From the NCBI RefSeq assembly GCF_001280845.1, contig NZ_LGHP01000001.1, positions 4,567,777-4,631,776 on the forward strand: a stretch of DNA of 64,000 nt, read 5' to 3'. The DNA comes from Bacillus sp. FJAT-28004 (GTDB lineage Bacteria; Bacillota; Bacilli; Paenibacillales; Paenibacillaceae). The notes under the pieces are model-generated. The model worked only from the letters and a program-made list of their open reading frames with translations, was not told where the DNA came from and made no database searches. Of this stretch, positions 52,046-60,166 are shown in pieces. The position numbers and the translations under genes were made by a program. Every line of letters begins with the position of its first letter. Position 1 is the first letter of the stretch.

Positions 52046-52213
52046 GATGAGAACGTCGAGTTACACTGGCAGATACTTGGAGGTTTCCAAAGTGAGGACT
52101 ACTTGAGGTTGAGTACAAAAGTGAGGACAGCTAAGGATGCAACAGTTCAAAAACTAAGTGTGTTTAGGATGAGTTAAGAAAAGCTGATGCAATTAGAGAT
52201 GGAGGAGCTAATC
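52046..52213. other. Unique segment between tandem repeat and repeat copy 4
   Basis: About 170 bases with no recognisable gene, purine-rich on the plus strand. It appears to have replaced the right end of copy 3 and the left end of copy 4. Confidence 0.4.
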
Positions 52214-52450
52214 GTACAAAGTATGCCATGGGAGAAGAGGAGAGGGAAAGGAAAGAGGTATCTACTGCACTTTGTGCAATAGATACCTCACATGAAGTCC
52301 AGAAGAAGGAGCTACGTTGCAGTATTGCAATAGAATAGGACTCTAATGAAGTAAATGGGGCTCAAATGGATGGTTCTATTGCAGAAAGTACAACGTAGCC
52401 GAGGAGTTGCAGGAAAAGTGGATGCTACGTTGCACTAACTGCAATGTAGC
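52214..52450. repeat. Multi-hairpin repeat copy 4 with its left flank
   Basis: The flank (52214-52254, GTACAAAGTATGCC...) precedes H1 at 52255. H1, H2 and H3 are intact. In H2 the base at 52373 is G where other copies have A, giving a G-T pair with T52336 and so keeping the stem. H3 ends at 52450, eighteen bases after the stop codon of the nuclease gene. Confidence 0.9.
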
Positions 52451-52468
52451 TAAGTTTCCTTAGTATCC

Positions 52469-53137
52469 TTAAATAAGTTTTTCTAATGATCCTTCAACCA
52501 ACTCATAGCTGCGAATATCTTTACCGTTAATCATAGGACTCAGCAGTTTTTTAGCAACTAGTGAATGCAGTCTGCTGCGGGCGGTGCGAAAATTAATTTG
52601 GAAATGGTCCTGAACGTCCTTGGGGCGTATTTTGCGTCCTAATGACCAAGCGAGTTGGAGAACCTCCCGTTCTTTATGATTGATGGTTTGGTTTAAATCG
52701 TTGCGTATTAAATGAGGGGCGAGAGCGAGCTGCAGCAGCATGCGACAAATTTCAGGACGGCGCTGTACATCGTCAAATGTGAAATGCAGCATTTTCCATC
52801 CCATACCTGTTAAAAAATTGTCGCGATTTACGGCATAGCTATGCTTCTCCCTATCCATATCTTTGATATGGCTTTGATAACCATCACATTCTAGCCCGAA
52901 GCGGCCAAAGTCTGTCAAATAAGCGAAATCTAAAAACTGAGATTTACGATTCCAATCATAGATTTCGTATTCGGGGTGCAGGTTGTCGAAGGTTCCGAAA
53001 AGGGGCCACCATACGTTTTGAAGCAGTAGTTTCTCGGCAAAACCATGTCCTCTTACCAGTCTGCCTCTGCGCTCGCCGGATCGCTGCTGTTCATGATACT
53101 CAAGAAATTCATTGTAGCGTTGCTCAAATTCACTCAT
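52469..53137 (-). CDS. DUF559-type endonuclease with C-terminal winged helix
   Basis: A 222-residue protein. Residues ~30-130 are a PD-(D/E)xK-like nuclease of the DUF559/Vsr type: 'EYEIYDWNRKSQFLDFAYLT' (catalytic Asp), 'RFGLECDGYQSHIKDMDR' (Glu of the E-x-D/E motif) and 'FLTGMGWKMLHFTFDDVQRR'. Residues ~150-215 look like a winged helix ('PKDVQDHFQINFRTARSRLH' then 'SLVAKKL'). Start ATG follows AAGGAGGC. Such proteins occur both as free-standing genes and in mobile elements; a role in DNA repair or defence is open. It sits directly after a terminator-like hairpin. Confidence 0.82.
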   Translation of the reverse strand: MSEFEQRYNEFLEYHEQQRSGERRGRLVRGHGFAEKLLLQNVWWPLFGTFDNLHPEYEIYDWNRKSQFLDFAYLTDFGRFGLECDGYQSHIKDMDREKHSYAVNRDNFLTGMGWKMLHFTFDDVQRRPEICRMLLQLALAPHLIRNDLNQTINHKEREVLQLAWSLGRKIRPKDVQDHFQINFRTARSRLHSLVAKKLLSPMINGKDIRSYELVEGSLEKLI

Positions 53138-53155
53138 GCGAACAAGCCTCCTTCT

Positions 53156-53200
53156 AAAAATAAAAAACGCCCTAAAGCCATTACTTGGCTTCAGGACGTT
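53156..53200 (-). terminator. Terminator-like hairpin in the leader of the DUF559 gene
   Basis: On the minus strand AACG...AGG and CCT...CGTT arms enclose TGGCTT/AAGCCA, with two mismatches, followed by TTTTTTATTTTT. It ends only ~8 bases before the ribosome binding site of the nuclease gene. No other minus-strand gene is upstream, so it may attenuate this gene. Confidence 0.6.
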
Positions 53201-53357
53201 CTTCGTCTACAAAAAGTATATCATTTTATATCGTACACACCTAGCTCCCCTTCCATAATATCCAAGAGATTGTAACGTAAAGCGTTTCATTAGGTGGCTT
53301 GTTTATGTTATTTTTATAGGAATGATACCATTTCATATAGAAGAAGGAGTGAAACGT

Positions 53358-53669
53358 ATGACGACGCAAACAAAAGACTGGATTTTGCACTCCGTCATTT
53401 TTAACTTGAAGCATGAACAAGGTTCTGCGGAGGAGCAGCAGTTTTTGGAGGATGGACAACGGATTCTTACTTCGATCCCGTCTGTAGTGAACTTTCAAGT
53501 GTATAAGCAAGTAAGCGGGAAAAATGACTACCGTCACGGCTTCGCGATGGAGTTCGCGAATCAGGCTGATTACGACGCTTATAACGAGCATCCACTGCAT
53601 GTGCAGTTTGTAAATGAACGTTGGGTGACGGAAGTGGAAAAGTTTCTTGAAATCGATTACGCGAAGTAG
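53358..53669 (+). CDS. Dabb-domain protein
   Basis: A 103-residue ferredoxin-like dimeric alpha-beta-barrel. Visible elements are 'LHSVIFNLKHEQGSAEEQQF', 'LTSIPSVVNFQVYKQVSG' and 'GFAMEFANQADYDAYNEHPL' with the conserved 'HPLHVQFV' end. Bacterial members are often stress proteins or polyketide-related cyclases; function here is unknown. ATG 53358 is nine bases from AAGGAG; an earlier start at 53322 adds an untypical N-terminus. Confidence 0.85.
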   Translation: MTTQTKDWILHSVIFNLKHEQGSAEEQQFLEDGQRILTSIPSVVNFQVYKQVSGKNDYRHGFAMEFANQADYDAYNEHPLHVQFVNERWVTEVEKFLEIDYAK

Positions 53670-53767
53670 AACAGTCATTGAAGATTTGGCTAAAACGACA
53701 TATAATGAGCGGTATAGATAACACATTTTCGAACAAATACGAACATAATGGGAAGAGGGACTAGCGG

Positions 53768-54436
53768 ATGAAAAAGCTTAGAATTCTCCAGCAGTTGACG
53801 GATGCCGGTGTTGTGGCGGTATTGCGTGCAGACTCGCCAGAGGAAGTTGTGGAAATGTCACGCCGTGCAATTAAAGGCGGAATCAAAGCGATTGAAATTA
53901 CGATGACGGTGCCATTCGCGCTACGTGCCATCGAGCAATTATCGAAGGAATATTCAAGCTCCGTGTCTCCTGATGCTGACAACTTTGCTATTATTGGCGT
54001 GGGCACTGTACTTGATCCAGAAACGGCACGCGCTGCTATATTGGCGGGGGCGGAATATGTGGTTTCTCCAGCACTTAATCCGGATACGATCAAGCTTTGC
54101 AATCGCTACGCGGTTCCTATTTTGCCGGGCACAATGACCATCCACGAAATTCAAACCGCTCTGGAGCTAGGCGTTGATATCGTGAAGCTGTTCCCAGGAA
54201 ACTTGTACTCACCAAGTGTGATTCCTTCAATAAAAGGGCCTTTGCCGCAGGCTAACGTAATGCCTACTGGCGGCGTATCGCTCGATAACTTAAAGGATTG
54301 GATCAAAGCGGGCGCGGTAGCGGTTGGTATCGGATCTGATCTAACGAAGGACGCTGTAAAAACGGGTGACTTCTCACTCATTGAGAAGAAAGCGGCTGCC
54401 TATATCGCAGCTTACCGCGAAGCAAAAGGGCTTTAA
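53768..54436 (+). CDS. eda: KDPG aldolase (2-dehydro-3-deoxy-phosphogluconate aldolase)
   Basis: A 222-residue class I aldolase of the KDPG/KHG family, which splits 2-keto-3-deoxy-6-phosphogluconate to pyruvate and glyceraldehyde-3-phosphate. The base Glu is in 'GIKAIEITMTVPFAL', the phosphate loop in 'GVGTVLDPETARAAILAGAE', and the Schiff-base Lys140 in 'GVDIVKLFPGNLYSP'; 'PTGGVSLDNLKDWIKAGA' closes the barrel. It is likely to serve uronate or gluconate breakdown, although no kinase or dehydratase gene is close. ATG follows GAAGAGGG. Confidence 0.93.
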   Translation: MKKLRILQQLTDAGVVAVLRADSPEEVVEMSRRAIKGGIKAIEITMTVPFALRAIEQLSKEYSSSVSPDADNFAIIGVGTVLDPETARAAILAGAEYVVSPALNPDTIKLCNRYAVPILPGTMTIHEIQTALELGVDIVKLFPGNLYSPSVIPSIKGPLPQANVMPTGGVSLDNLKDWIKAGAVAVGIGSDLTKDAVKTGDFSLIEKKAAAYIAAYREAKGL

Positions 54437-54442
54437 CCAAAT

Positions 54443-54478
54443 ACCTGATGGAGGCTGCCTCTGTCAGGTTCTTTTTTT
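54443..54478 (+). terminator. Terminator after eda
   Basis: ACCTGA pairs with TCAGGT, with GAGGC/GCCTC inside, and is followed by CTTTTTTT. Confidence 0.8.
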
Positions 54479-54524
54479 GGACATTCGTATTTAGGTGACT
54501 AGATTAGAGGGGGAAATCCATCCA

Positions 54525-55406
54525 ATGCCGATGCTTAACCGCGAACAAATTCGAATTCGTGATCCATTCATCCTCGTTAATGAGCAAGAGAAATGTTATT
54601 ACCTATACGGTACAACGGATGAGAATGTATGGTCAGATCCTGGAACGGGATTTGATACGTACAAAAGCACCGACCTTGAGAAATGGGACGGGCCTTATCC
54701 AGCATTCAGACCGGCACCGGGCTTTTGGTCTGATCATCATTTTTGGGCACCTGAAGTGTTTATTTACAATAACAGTTACTATATGTTTGCTTCCTTTAAG
54801 TCTGAGGATAAGCGGCGGGCAACGCAGGTTTTAATATCGGATAGCCCTCTAGGGCCTTTTGTTCCACTTACGGATAAGCCTGTTACCCCAGCTGCGTGGG
54901 AATGTCTTGACGGTACGCTGCATATCGACGAGGATGGAACGCCGTGGATGGTATTTTGCCAAGAGTGGGTGCAAGTGAATGATGGGAAAATGTGTGCTAT
55001 CCCGTTAACGGCAGATTTAAAAGAAGCAGCTGGGGAGCCGATCATACTCTTCTCTGCATCGGAAGCGCCTTGGGCTATTCCTTTTGGAGATGATCATAAC
55101 AACTATATAACAGACGGACCTTATCTTTATCTTAATCAAGCAGGCGAGCTGCTTATGCTTTGGTCAAGCGGTTCGAAAAATGGCTACGCTATCGGCATAG
55201 CACGTTCAGTCAGCGGAAAAATCGAAGGGCCTTGGACGCAGTATACTGAGACGCTTTTCCCACAGGACGGTGGACACGGCATGTTATTCCGTTCATTGGA
55301 AGGACAGCTTATGCTCGCCATGCACACGCCAAATCATGAGCCGGATGAAAGAGCCGTATTTATTGAAATCGAAGAGAAGAACGGTACGCTGCAGCGAAAA
55401 GCATAA
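54525..55406 (+). CDS. GH43-like glycoside hydrolase
   Basis: A 293-residue five-bladed beta-propeller of the GH43 type. The general base is Asp13 in 'IRIRDPFILVNEQ', the transition-state Asp lies in 'AWECLDGTLHIDEDGTPW', and a catalytic Glu is expected near 'ITDGPYLYLNQAGELLMLW'. 'FWSDHHFWAPEVFIYNN' is the W-A-P-E-V motif seen in the family. No signal peptide, so it acts inside the cell, on arabino- or xylo-oligosaccharides by family. ATG 54525 follows AGAGGGGG at nine bases. Confidence 0.88.
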   Translation: MPMLNREQIRIRDPFILVNEQEKCYYLYGTTDENVWSDPGTGFDTYKSTDLEKWDGPYPAFRPAPGFWSDHHFWAPEVFIYNNSYYMFASFKSEDKRRATQVLISDSPLGPFVPLTDKPVTPAAWECLDGTLHIDEDGTPWMVFCQEWVQVNDGKMCAIPLTADLKEAAGEPIILFSASEAPWAIPFGDDHNNYITDGPYLYLNQAGELLMLWSSGSKNGYAIGIARSVSGKIEGPWTQYTETLFPQDGGHGMLFRSLEGQLMLAMHTPNHEPDERAVFIEIEEKNGTLQRKA

Positions 55407-55439
55407 TGGAAGCAAGAGGTTTCGTTTGCGCTGCCACAG

Positions 55440-55540
55440 TTGGTCATGCTTTTTAAACCGTTTTCTCAATTACATGCACCGGATAGTAGCTTTGAATACA
55501 GCGGTGCAGGGCTTGGGCTTTCCATATGCAAAAAGCCTGC
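55440..55540 (+). pseudogene. Remnant of a sensor histidine kinase
   Basis: The frame reads 'LFKPFSQLHAPDSSFEYSGA' then 'GLGLSICKK', the N-to-G2 box of a HATPase_c domain, as in hybrid kinases. It has no start, no DHp or receiver part and continues into unrelated sequence, so it is a short decayed fragment between the GH43 and fumarase genes. Confidence 0.6.
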
Positions 55541-55607
55541 CGAGTTCGAAAATGCTCACACGTTATACACTTGTACAATTTCATCTAGTCGATTTACCCC
55601 TCATTGC

Positions 55608-55636
55608 TTGATTCTGAACAGGATTAGCGTTATAAC
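55608..55636 (+). promoter_or_regulatory. Probable fumC promoter
   Basis: TTGATT (55608-55613), a 17-base spacer and TATAAC (55631-55636) lie 54 bases before the start codon. Confidence 0.55.
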
Positions 55637-55689
55637 AGAAACAGGGTCATAAAGAGACAAAACAATTGATTAAAGGAGTCGTTCTATTA

Positions 55690-57075
55690 ATGGATTATCG
55701 GATTGAGAAGGACACAATGGGTGAAATTCAGGTTCCTGCGGATAAGCTATGGGGCGCACAAACGCAACGCAGCTTGCAAAACTTCAAAATTAGCGGTGAG
55801 CGCATGCCGATCGAAGTCGTGTACGCGATGGCTTATATTAAAAAAGCAGCAGCGCAAGCCAATGAGAAGCTTGGTGTTTTGGATGCGGCTAAATCAGCGA
55901 TTATCGGCGAAGCGGTTGACGAAATCGTTGCAGGCAAATGGGATGAGCACTTTCCATTAGTCGTATGGCAAACAGGCAGCGGCACGCAAACGAATATGAA
56001 CGTGAATGAGGTTATTGCTAACCGTGCGAACGGCTTGCTTGCTGAACGTGGAAGCGAATTACGCATCCACCCGAATGATGACGTAAACCGCTCACAAAGC
56101 TCGAACGATACATTCCCTGCAGCGATGCATATTGCTGGTGTAATCGCGCTCGAGGATCGCTTGCTTCCATCGCTTGATTTGCTGAATGGCACGCTTCGCG
56201 CGAAAGCAGAGAAGTTTAACGATATTGTAAAAATCGGACGTACTCATCTTCAAGATGCTACGCCAATTACGCTCGGTCAAGAAATTAGCGGCTGGTATTC
56301 GATGCTGGATAGAACGCGCGCGATGCTTGTTCAAAGCGTAGAAACGATGCGTGATCTGGCGCTTGGCGGCACAGCGGTTGGTACTGGCCTTAACGCTCAC
56401 CCTGATTTTGCAGTTGCGGTTGCAGAAGAAGTTACGGCGCTTACGGGCAAAACATTTGTAACAGCGGAAAACAAATTCCACTCGCTTACAAGCCATGACC
56501 AAATCGTATACACACATGGTGCAGTTAAAGCGCTAGCAGCTGATTTGATGAAAATCGCAAACGATGTAAGATGGCTTGCAAGCGGCCCTCGCTGTGGTAT
56601 TGGTGAAATTTCAATCCCAGAGAACGAGCCGGGCAGCTCGATCATGCCAGGTAAAGTCAATCCAACACAAAGTGAAGCTTTGACAATGGCAGTATGCCAA
56701 GTCATCGGAAATGATACGGCTATCTCGATGGCAGCCAGCCAAGGCAACTTCGAGCTAAATGTATTCAAACCAGTTATCATCTATAACTTCCTGCAATCGG
56801 TAGCTCTTCTTGCTGATGGCATGGTTTCATTCAATGATAACTGTGCGGTGGGTATCGAGCCGAACGAAGCGACAATCAAACGCAATCTAGATCAGTCTCT
56901 TATGCTTGTTACAGCGCTTAATCCGCATATTGGCTACGAGAATGCTGCTGCTATTGCCAAAAACGCTCACAAAAAAGGACTAACGTTGAAGGAGTCGGCT
57001 ATCGCTAGCGGTTTGCTTACTTCAGAGCAATTCGATGAATTTGTTCGTCCAGAGAACATGATCGGAAAACGTTAA
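55690..57075 (+). CDS. fumC: Class II fumarate hydratase
   Basis: A 461-residue enzyme converting fumarate to L-malate in the TCA cycle, active as a tetramer. Family motifs are 'WQTGSGTQTNMNVNEVIANR', 'RSQSSNDTFPAAMHIAG', 'IGRTHLQDATPITLGQE' and the signature 'GSSIMPGKVNPTQSEA' with the catalytic serine loop. ATG 55690 is ten bases from AAAGGAG; the earlier 55666 start is less likely. It is transcribed alone behind a good promoter and ends at a strong terminator. Confidence 0.96.
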   Translation: MDYRIEKDTMGEIQVPADKLWGAQTQRSLQNFKISGERMPIEVVYAMAYIKKAAAQANEKLGVLDAAKSAIIGEAVDEIVAGKWDEHFPLVVWQTGSGTQTNMNVNEVIANRANGLLAERGSELRIHPNDDVNRSQSSNDTFPAAMHIAGVIALEDRLLPSLDLLNGTLRAKAEKFNDIVKIGRTHLQDATPITLGQEISGWYSMLDRTRAMLVQSVETMRDLALGGTAVGTGLNAHPDFAVAVAEEVTALTGKTFVTAENKFHSLTSHDQIVYTHGAVKALAADLMKIANDVRWLASGPRCGIGEISIPENEPGSSIMPGKVNPTQSEALTMAVCQVIGNDTAISMAASQGNFELNVFKPVIIYNFLQSVALLADGMVSFNDNCAVGIEPNEATIKRNLDQSLMLVTALNPHIGYENAAAIAKNAHKKGLTLKESAIASGLLTSEQFDEFVRPENMIGKR

Positions 57076-57091
57076 TAAATAGCTAGATATG

Positions 57092-57138
57092 AAAGGATCA
57101 GCTCTTGTCTTATTGGACAAGGTGCTGATCTTTTTTTT
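57092..57138 (+). terminator. Terminator after fumC
   Basis: GATCAGC and GCTGATC with an inner TTGTC/GACAA stem, followed by eight T residues. Confidence 0.9.
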
Positions 57139-57312
57139 GTGTACCGGGGTTCGTGTTAGAGCGGTTTGCAGCATTTGAGCAGCGCACTGTATTCCTTAAT
57201 TGAAACGATGCTGAGGCTAAGGCGCGAGCAAAGTGAAGATACGGGCTTTTTATGGTATGATACGAGGGGCTGCAATCGCAGCAATACTATTCCAAAAAAG
57301 TAGGTTTGTCTC

Positions 57313-59253
57313 ATGCATTTATTGTCTGTTGAACATATAACGAAGAGCTATGGCGAGAAGCTATTGTTCGAAAATGTAACATTCGGCGTTGAGGATGGCG
57401 ATAAAGTCGGCATCATTGGTGTGAACGGCACGGGGAAATCGACCTTTCTTAAGGTGATTGCCGGCTTGGAACAGGCTGATTCAGGCATGGTGTCGATCGG
57501 CAACCGTGTAACGGTTAGAATGCTGGCGCAGGATCCGGTATTTGCTCCAAACGAAACGACGCTGGAGCATGTTCTTGGTGGAGATTCTCCTCAGCTAAGA
57601 GCAGTTCAAGCATATGCTGCGGCAATGGAAGCAATCGAGCTGAAGCCGAGCGATGTAGCGCTGCAGGATAAGCTGATCAAGGCTAACCAGCTTATGGATG
57701 AGCTGGATGCATGGCAGCTCGAGAGTGATGCGAAGATGGCGTTGTCGAAGCTTGGCATTAATGATTTTGATGCGAAGGTAGAGACATTGTCCGGCGGTCA
57801 GCGCAAGCGTGTCGCTATGGCTGCTGCATTGCTGCTGCCTTCCGATGTGCTCATTCTGGATGAGCCTACGAACCATATCGATAATGATTCCGTAGCTTGG
57901 CTCGAAGGCATGTTACAAAAACGTAGAGGCGCGCTGCTCATGATTACGCATGATCGCTATTTCCTTGATCGTGTCAGCAACCGCGTCATCGAGCTTGATA
58001 AGGGCCAAGCCCATTTCTATCAAGCGAACTACAGTCGTTTCCTTGAGCTGAAGCTTGACCGCGAGGAGCGGGAAGCATCGACGGAGTCCAAACGTCAGAA
58101 CCTGCTGCGCAATGAACTTGCGTGGATCAGACGAGGGGCAAAGGCAAGATCGACGAAGCAGAAGGCGCGTATCGATCGCTTCGAAGCGCTTAAGGCAGAT
58201 GCGCCAAAGCAAGCAGGCGGGAAGATGGACGTATCGGTAGCTTCAACTAGGCTGGGACGGAAGATCATTGAAATGGAAGATGTAAAGAAAAGCTTTGGCG
58301 ATCGGACTCTCATTCGTGATTTCAGTTATATTGCCGTTCCAGAGGATCGGGTAGGCATCGTCGGACGCAACGGAAGCGGGAAGTCGACGCTAATGAAGCT
58401 GATTACGGGGCAATTAACACCAGATGAAGGAACAGTTGATCTAGGTGCAACGGTTAAGCTTGGCTGGTTCTCTCAAGAGCATGAGGAAATGGATCAATCC
58501 TTGCGGGTGATTGAATACATTCGTGAGGGCGCTGAGCAGGTGAAGACGGCTGATGGCTCAACCATATCGGCGGGTCAAATGCTAGAGCGTTTCCTATTCT
58601 CGCCTACGATGCAGTGGACGCCGATTTCGAAGCTGTCCGGCGGCGAGAAGCGGCGCTTGCAGCTATTGCGCGTGTTAATGAATGCGCCAAATGTACTGCT
58701 GCTGGATGAGCCGACGAATGATTTGGATATTTCCACTCTTACGGTGCTGGAGGATTATCTAGATGATTTCCCAGGCGTTGTGTTCGTCGTCTCTCATGAT
58801 CGGTACTTCCTGGATCGGACGGTAGACAAAATTATTGCCTTCGAGGGTAACGGTGTTATTAACCATCACACGGGCAATTATTCAGATTACCAAGCGTTTG
58901 TTGAGAAGTTTGGCACTGGAGCGCCGACATCTAACGGTGCAGCTGCATCTAAACCATCGGCGGGCGCAGAAGCTAAAAGTACAGAAGCAGCAGCGAAGCC
59001 AGCGGTCAAAGGACGTACACTCAAAATGTCCTATAAGGATCAAAAGGATTTTGAGCAAATCGATGGCTGGATTGAGGCTGCCGAAAACGATATTAGCGAA
59101 ATTGCCACGCGTATGGAAGAGGCAAGCAGCGATTCTTCAAGGCTGCTTGAGCTGGCAGCAGAGCAGCAGCAGCTGGAAGAAAAGCTGGAGAAGCTGATGG
59201 ACCGCTGGGCAGAGCTGAACGAATTGGCTGAGCAAATCGCTGCCCAGAAGTAA
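57313..59253 (+). CDS. ABC-F family ATPase of the Uup/YfmR type
   Basis: A 646-residue soluble protein with two ABC domains: Walker A 'GVNGTGKS' and 'GRNGSGKS', signatures 'LSGGQRKRVAMAAALL' and 'LSGGEKRRLQLLRVLM', and Walker B 'VLILDEPTNHID' and 'VLLLDEPTNDLD'. There are no membrane segments. A C-terminal coiled coil (about 575-645, 'QKDFEQIDGWIEAAENDISE' and 'QQQLEEKLEKLMDRWAEL') is the Uup-type DNA/ribosome arm. ABC-F proteins act on the ribosome; Uup-type helps with stalled elongation. The ribosome binding site GTAGG is weak. Confidence 0.92.
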   Translation: MHLLSVEHITKSYGEKLLFENVTFGVEDGDKVGIIGVNGTGKSTFLKVIAGLEQADSGMVSIGNRVTVRMLAQDPVFAPNETTLEHVLGGDSPQLRAVQAYAAAMEAIELKPSDVALQDKLIKANQLMDELDAWQLESDAKMALSKLGINDFDAKVETLSGGQRKRVAMAAALLLPSDVLILDEPTNHIDNDSVAWLEGMLQKRRGALLMITHDRYFLDRVSNRVIELDKGQAHFYQANYSRFLELKLDREEREASTESKRQNLLRNELAWIRRGAKARSTKQKARIDRFEALKADAPKQAGGKMDVSVASTRLGRKIIEMEDVKKSFGDRTLIRDFSYIAVPEDRVGIVGRNGSGKSTLMKLITGQLTPDEGTVDLGATVKLGWFSQEHEEMDQSLRVIEYIREGAEQVKTADGSTISAGQMLERFLFSPTMQWTPISKLSGGEKRRLQLLRVLMNAPNVLLLDEPTNDLDISTLTVLEDYLDDFPGVVFVVSHDRYFLDRTVDKIIAFEGNGVINHHTGNYSDYQAFVEKFGTGAPTSNGAAASKPSAGAEAKSTEAAAKPAVKGRTLKMSYKDQKDFEQIDGWIEAAENDISEIATRMEEASSDSSRLLELAAEQQQLEEKLEKLMDRWAELNELAEQIAAQK

Positions 59254-59299
59254 ACGAAACCTATTCATTATAGATGAATATAGAAAGGCGGCAATGTTC

Positions 59300-59932
59300 A
59301 TGAGCAGCAATGAGATTCGCAATATTTATTGTATCGGCCGAAATTATAGGCTTCACGCCTTGGAGCTTGGAAATGAGGTTCCGGATAAGCCGCTTGTGTT
59401 TACGAAGCCGACTCATGCTATTGTTCCGATGTCCGGCAACGCTGTAGCGCTTCCGGGAAATGTGGGCGAGGTGCACTTTGAACTGGAAATCGTGCTGCGA
59501 ATCGGCCGTGCTTATGAAACAGGCATCGATCCGGAGCAATGTATTGATGCCATGGCGCTTGGCCTTGATCTGACGCTTCGTGATGTCCAGTCGAAGTTGA
59601 AGGCAAAGGGACAGCCTTGGCTTGCTGCCAAAGGCTTCAAAAACTCGGCTCCGCTTGGCGAATGGCTGCCTTATCCGGGCGCAGCTGCGCTTGCTGAGAA
59701 TGAGTTTGTACTCATCCGAAATGGAGAAGAGGCTCAGCGTGGCAAAGCTAGTGATATGTTATTCGCTGTATCGGAGTTAATTCAATTCGTAGGAGAAAAT
59801 TACGGGCTTGGAGCCGGCGATCTTATCTTTACAGGAACTCCAGCAGGAGTAGCCGCTTTGCATGACGGCGACCAGCTGCAAGCATTATGGGCAGGCAATG
59901 CTGCAGGCAGCTGCAGCATAAAGCTTGTTTAA
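59300..59932 (+). CDS. Fumarylacetoacetate hydrolase (FAH)-family protein
   Basis: A 210-residue enzyme of the FAH fold. 'CIGRNYRLHALELG' opens the domain, the metal ligands are in 'VHFELEIVLRIGR' (E-x-E) and 'LGLDLTLRDVQSKLKAKG' (Asp), and 'IFTGTPAGVAALHDGDQL' is the family closing motif. Members split C-C bonds of acylpyruvates or decarboxylate them (YisK/YcgM-like). It starts at ATG 59300, eight bases from AAAGGCGG, 47 bases after the ABC-F gene, so it may share its transcript. Confidence 0.93.
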   Translation: MSSNEIRNIYCIGRNYRLHALELGNEVPDKPLVFTKPTHAIVPMSGNAVALPGNVGEVHFELEIVLRIGRAYETGIDPEQCIDAMALGLDLTLRDVQSKLKAKGQPWLAAKGFKNSAPLGEWLPYPGAAALAENEFVLIRNGEEAQRGKASDMLFAVSELIQFVGENYGLGAGDLIFTGTPAGVAALHDGDQLQALWAGNAAGSCSIKLV

Positions 59933-59998
59933 GTTAACAAAGGCATAATGTCACTCAAGCTTTATTATTTAGCTAGCATAAATAGATTTGTATGAAAA

Positions 59999-60034
59999 GA
60001 CAGTTCTTCCCTACTTGGAAGAACTGTTTTTTTT
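59999..60034 (+). terminator. Terminator after the FAH gene
   Basis: ACAGTTCTTCC and GGAAGAACTGT form 11-base arms and run into eight T residues. Confidence 0.9.
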
Positions 60035-60104
60035 ATGTAACCCAAATGAGCAATGATTAAAGTTAGTTCTATACGATAGAATTTTATCCACTTATTCAAC
60101 AAGG

Positions 60105-60147
60105 AAAGGAGCGTCGGCAGCGAATAAACTGCCGAAGCTCCTTTTTT
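60105..60147. terminator. Bidirectional terminator next to dps
   Basis: AAAGGAGC...CGGCAG pairs with CTGCCG...GCTCCTTT, followed by T residues on the plus strand. It closes the Dps gene on the minus strand. Confidence 0.8.
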
Positions 60148-60166
60148 TGCATAGAACGAACTAAAA

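Noticed and set aside
51035..52450. CRISPR array
   Set aside because: The repeat units are ~196-306 bp and differ in internal features, and the stretches between them are repeated too, not unique spacers; no cas gene is present.
53241..53726. 161-residue open frame on the minus strand over the Dabb gene
   Set aside because: It lies opposite a gene with a good start and conserved domain, and shows no domain itself.
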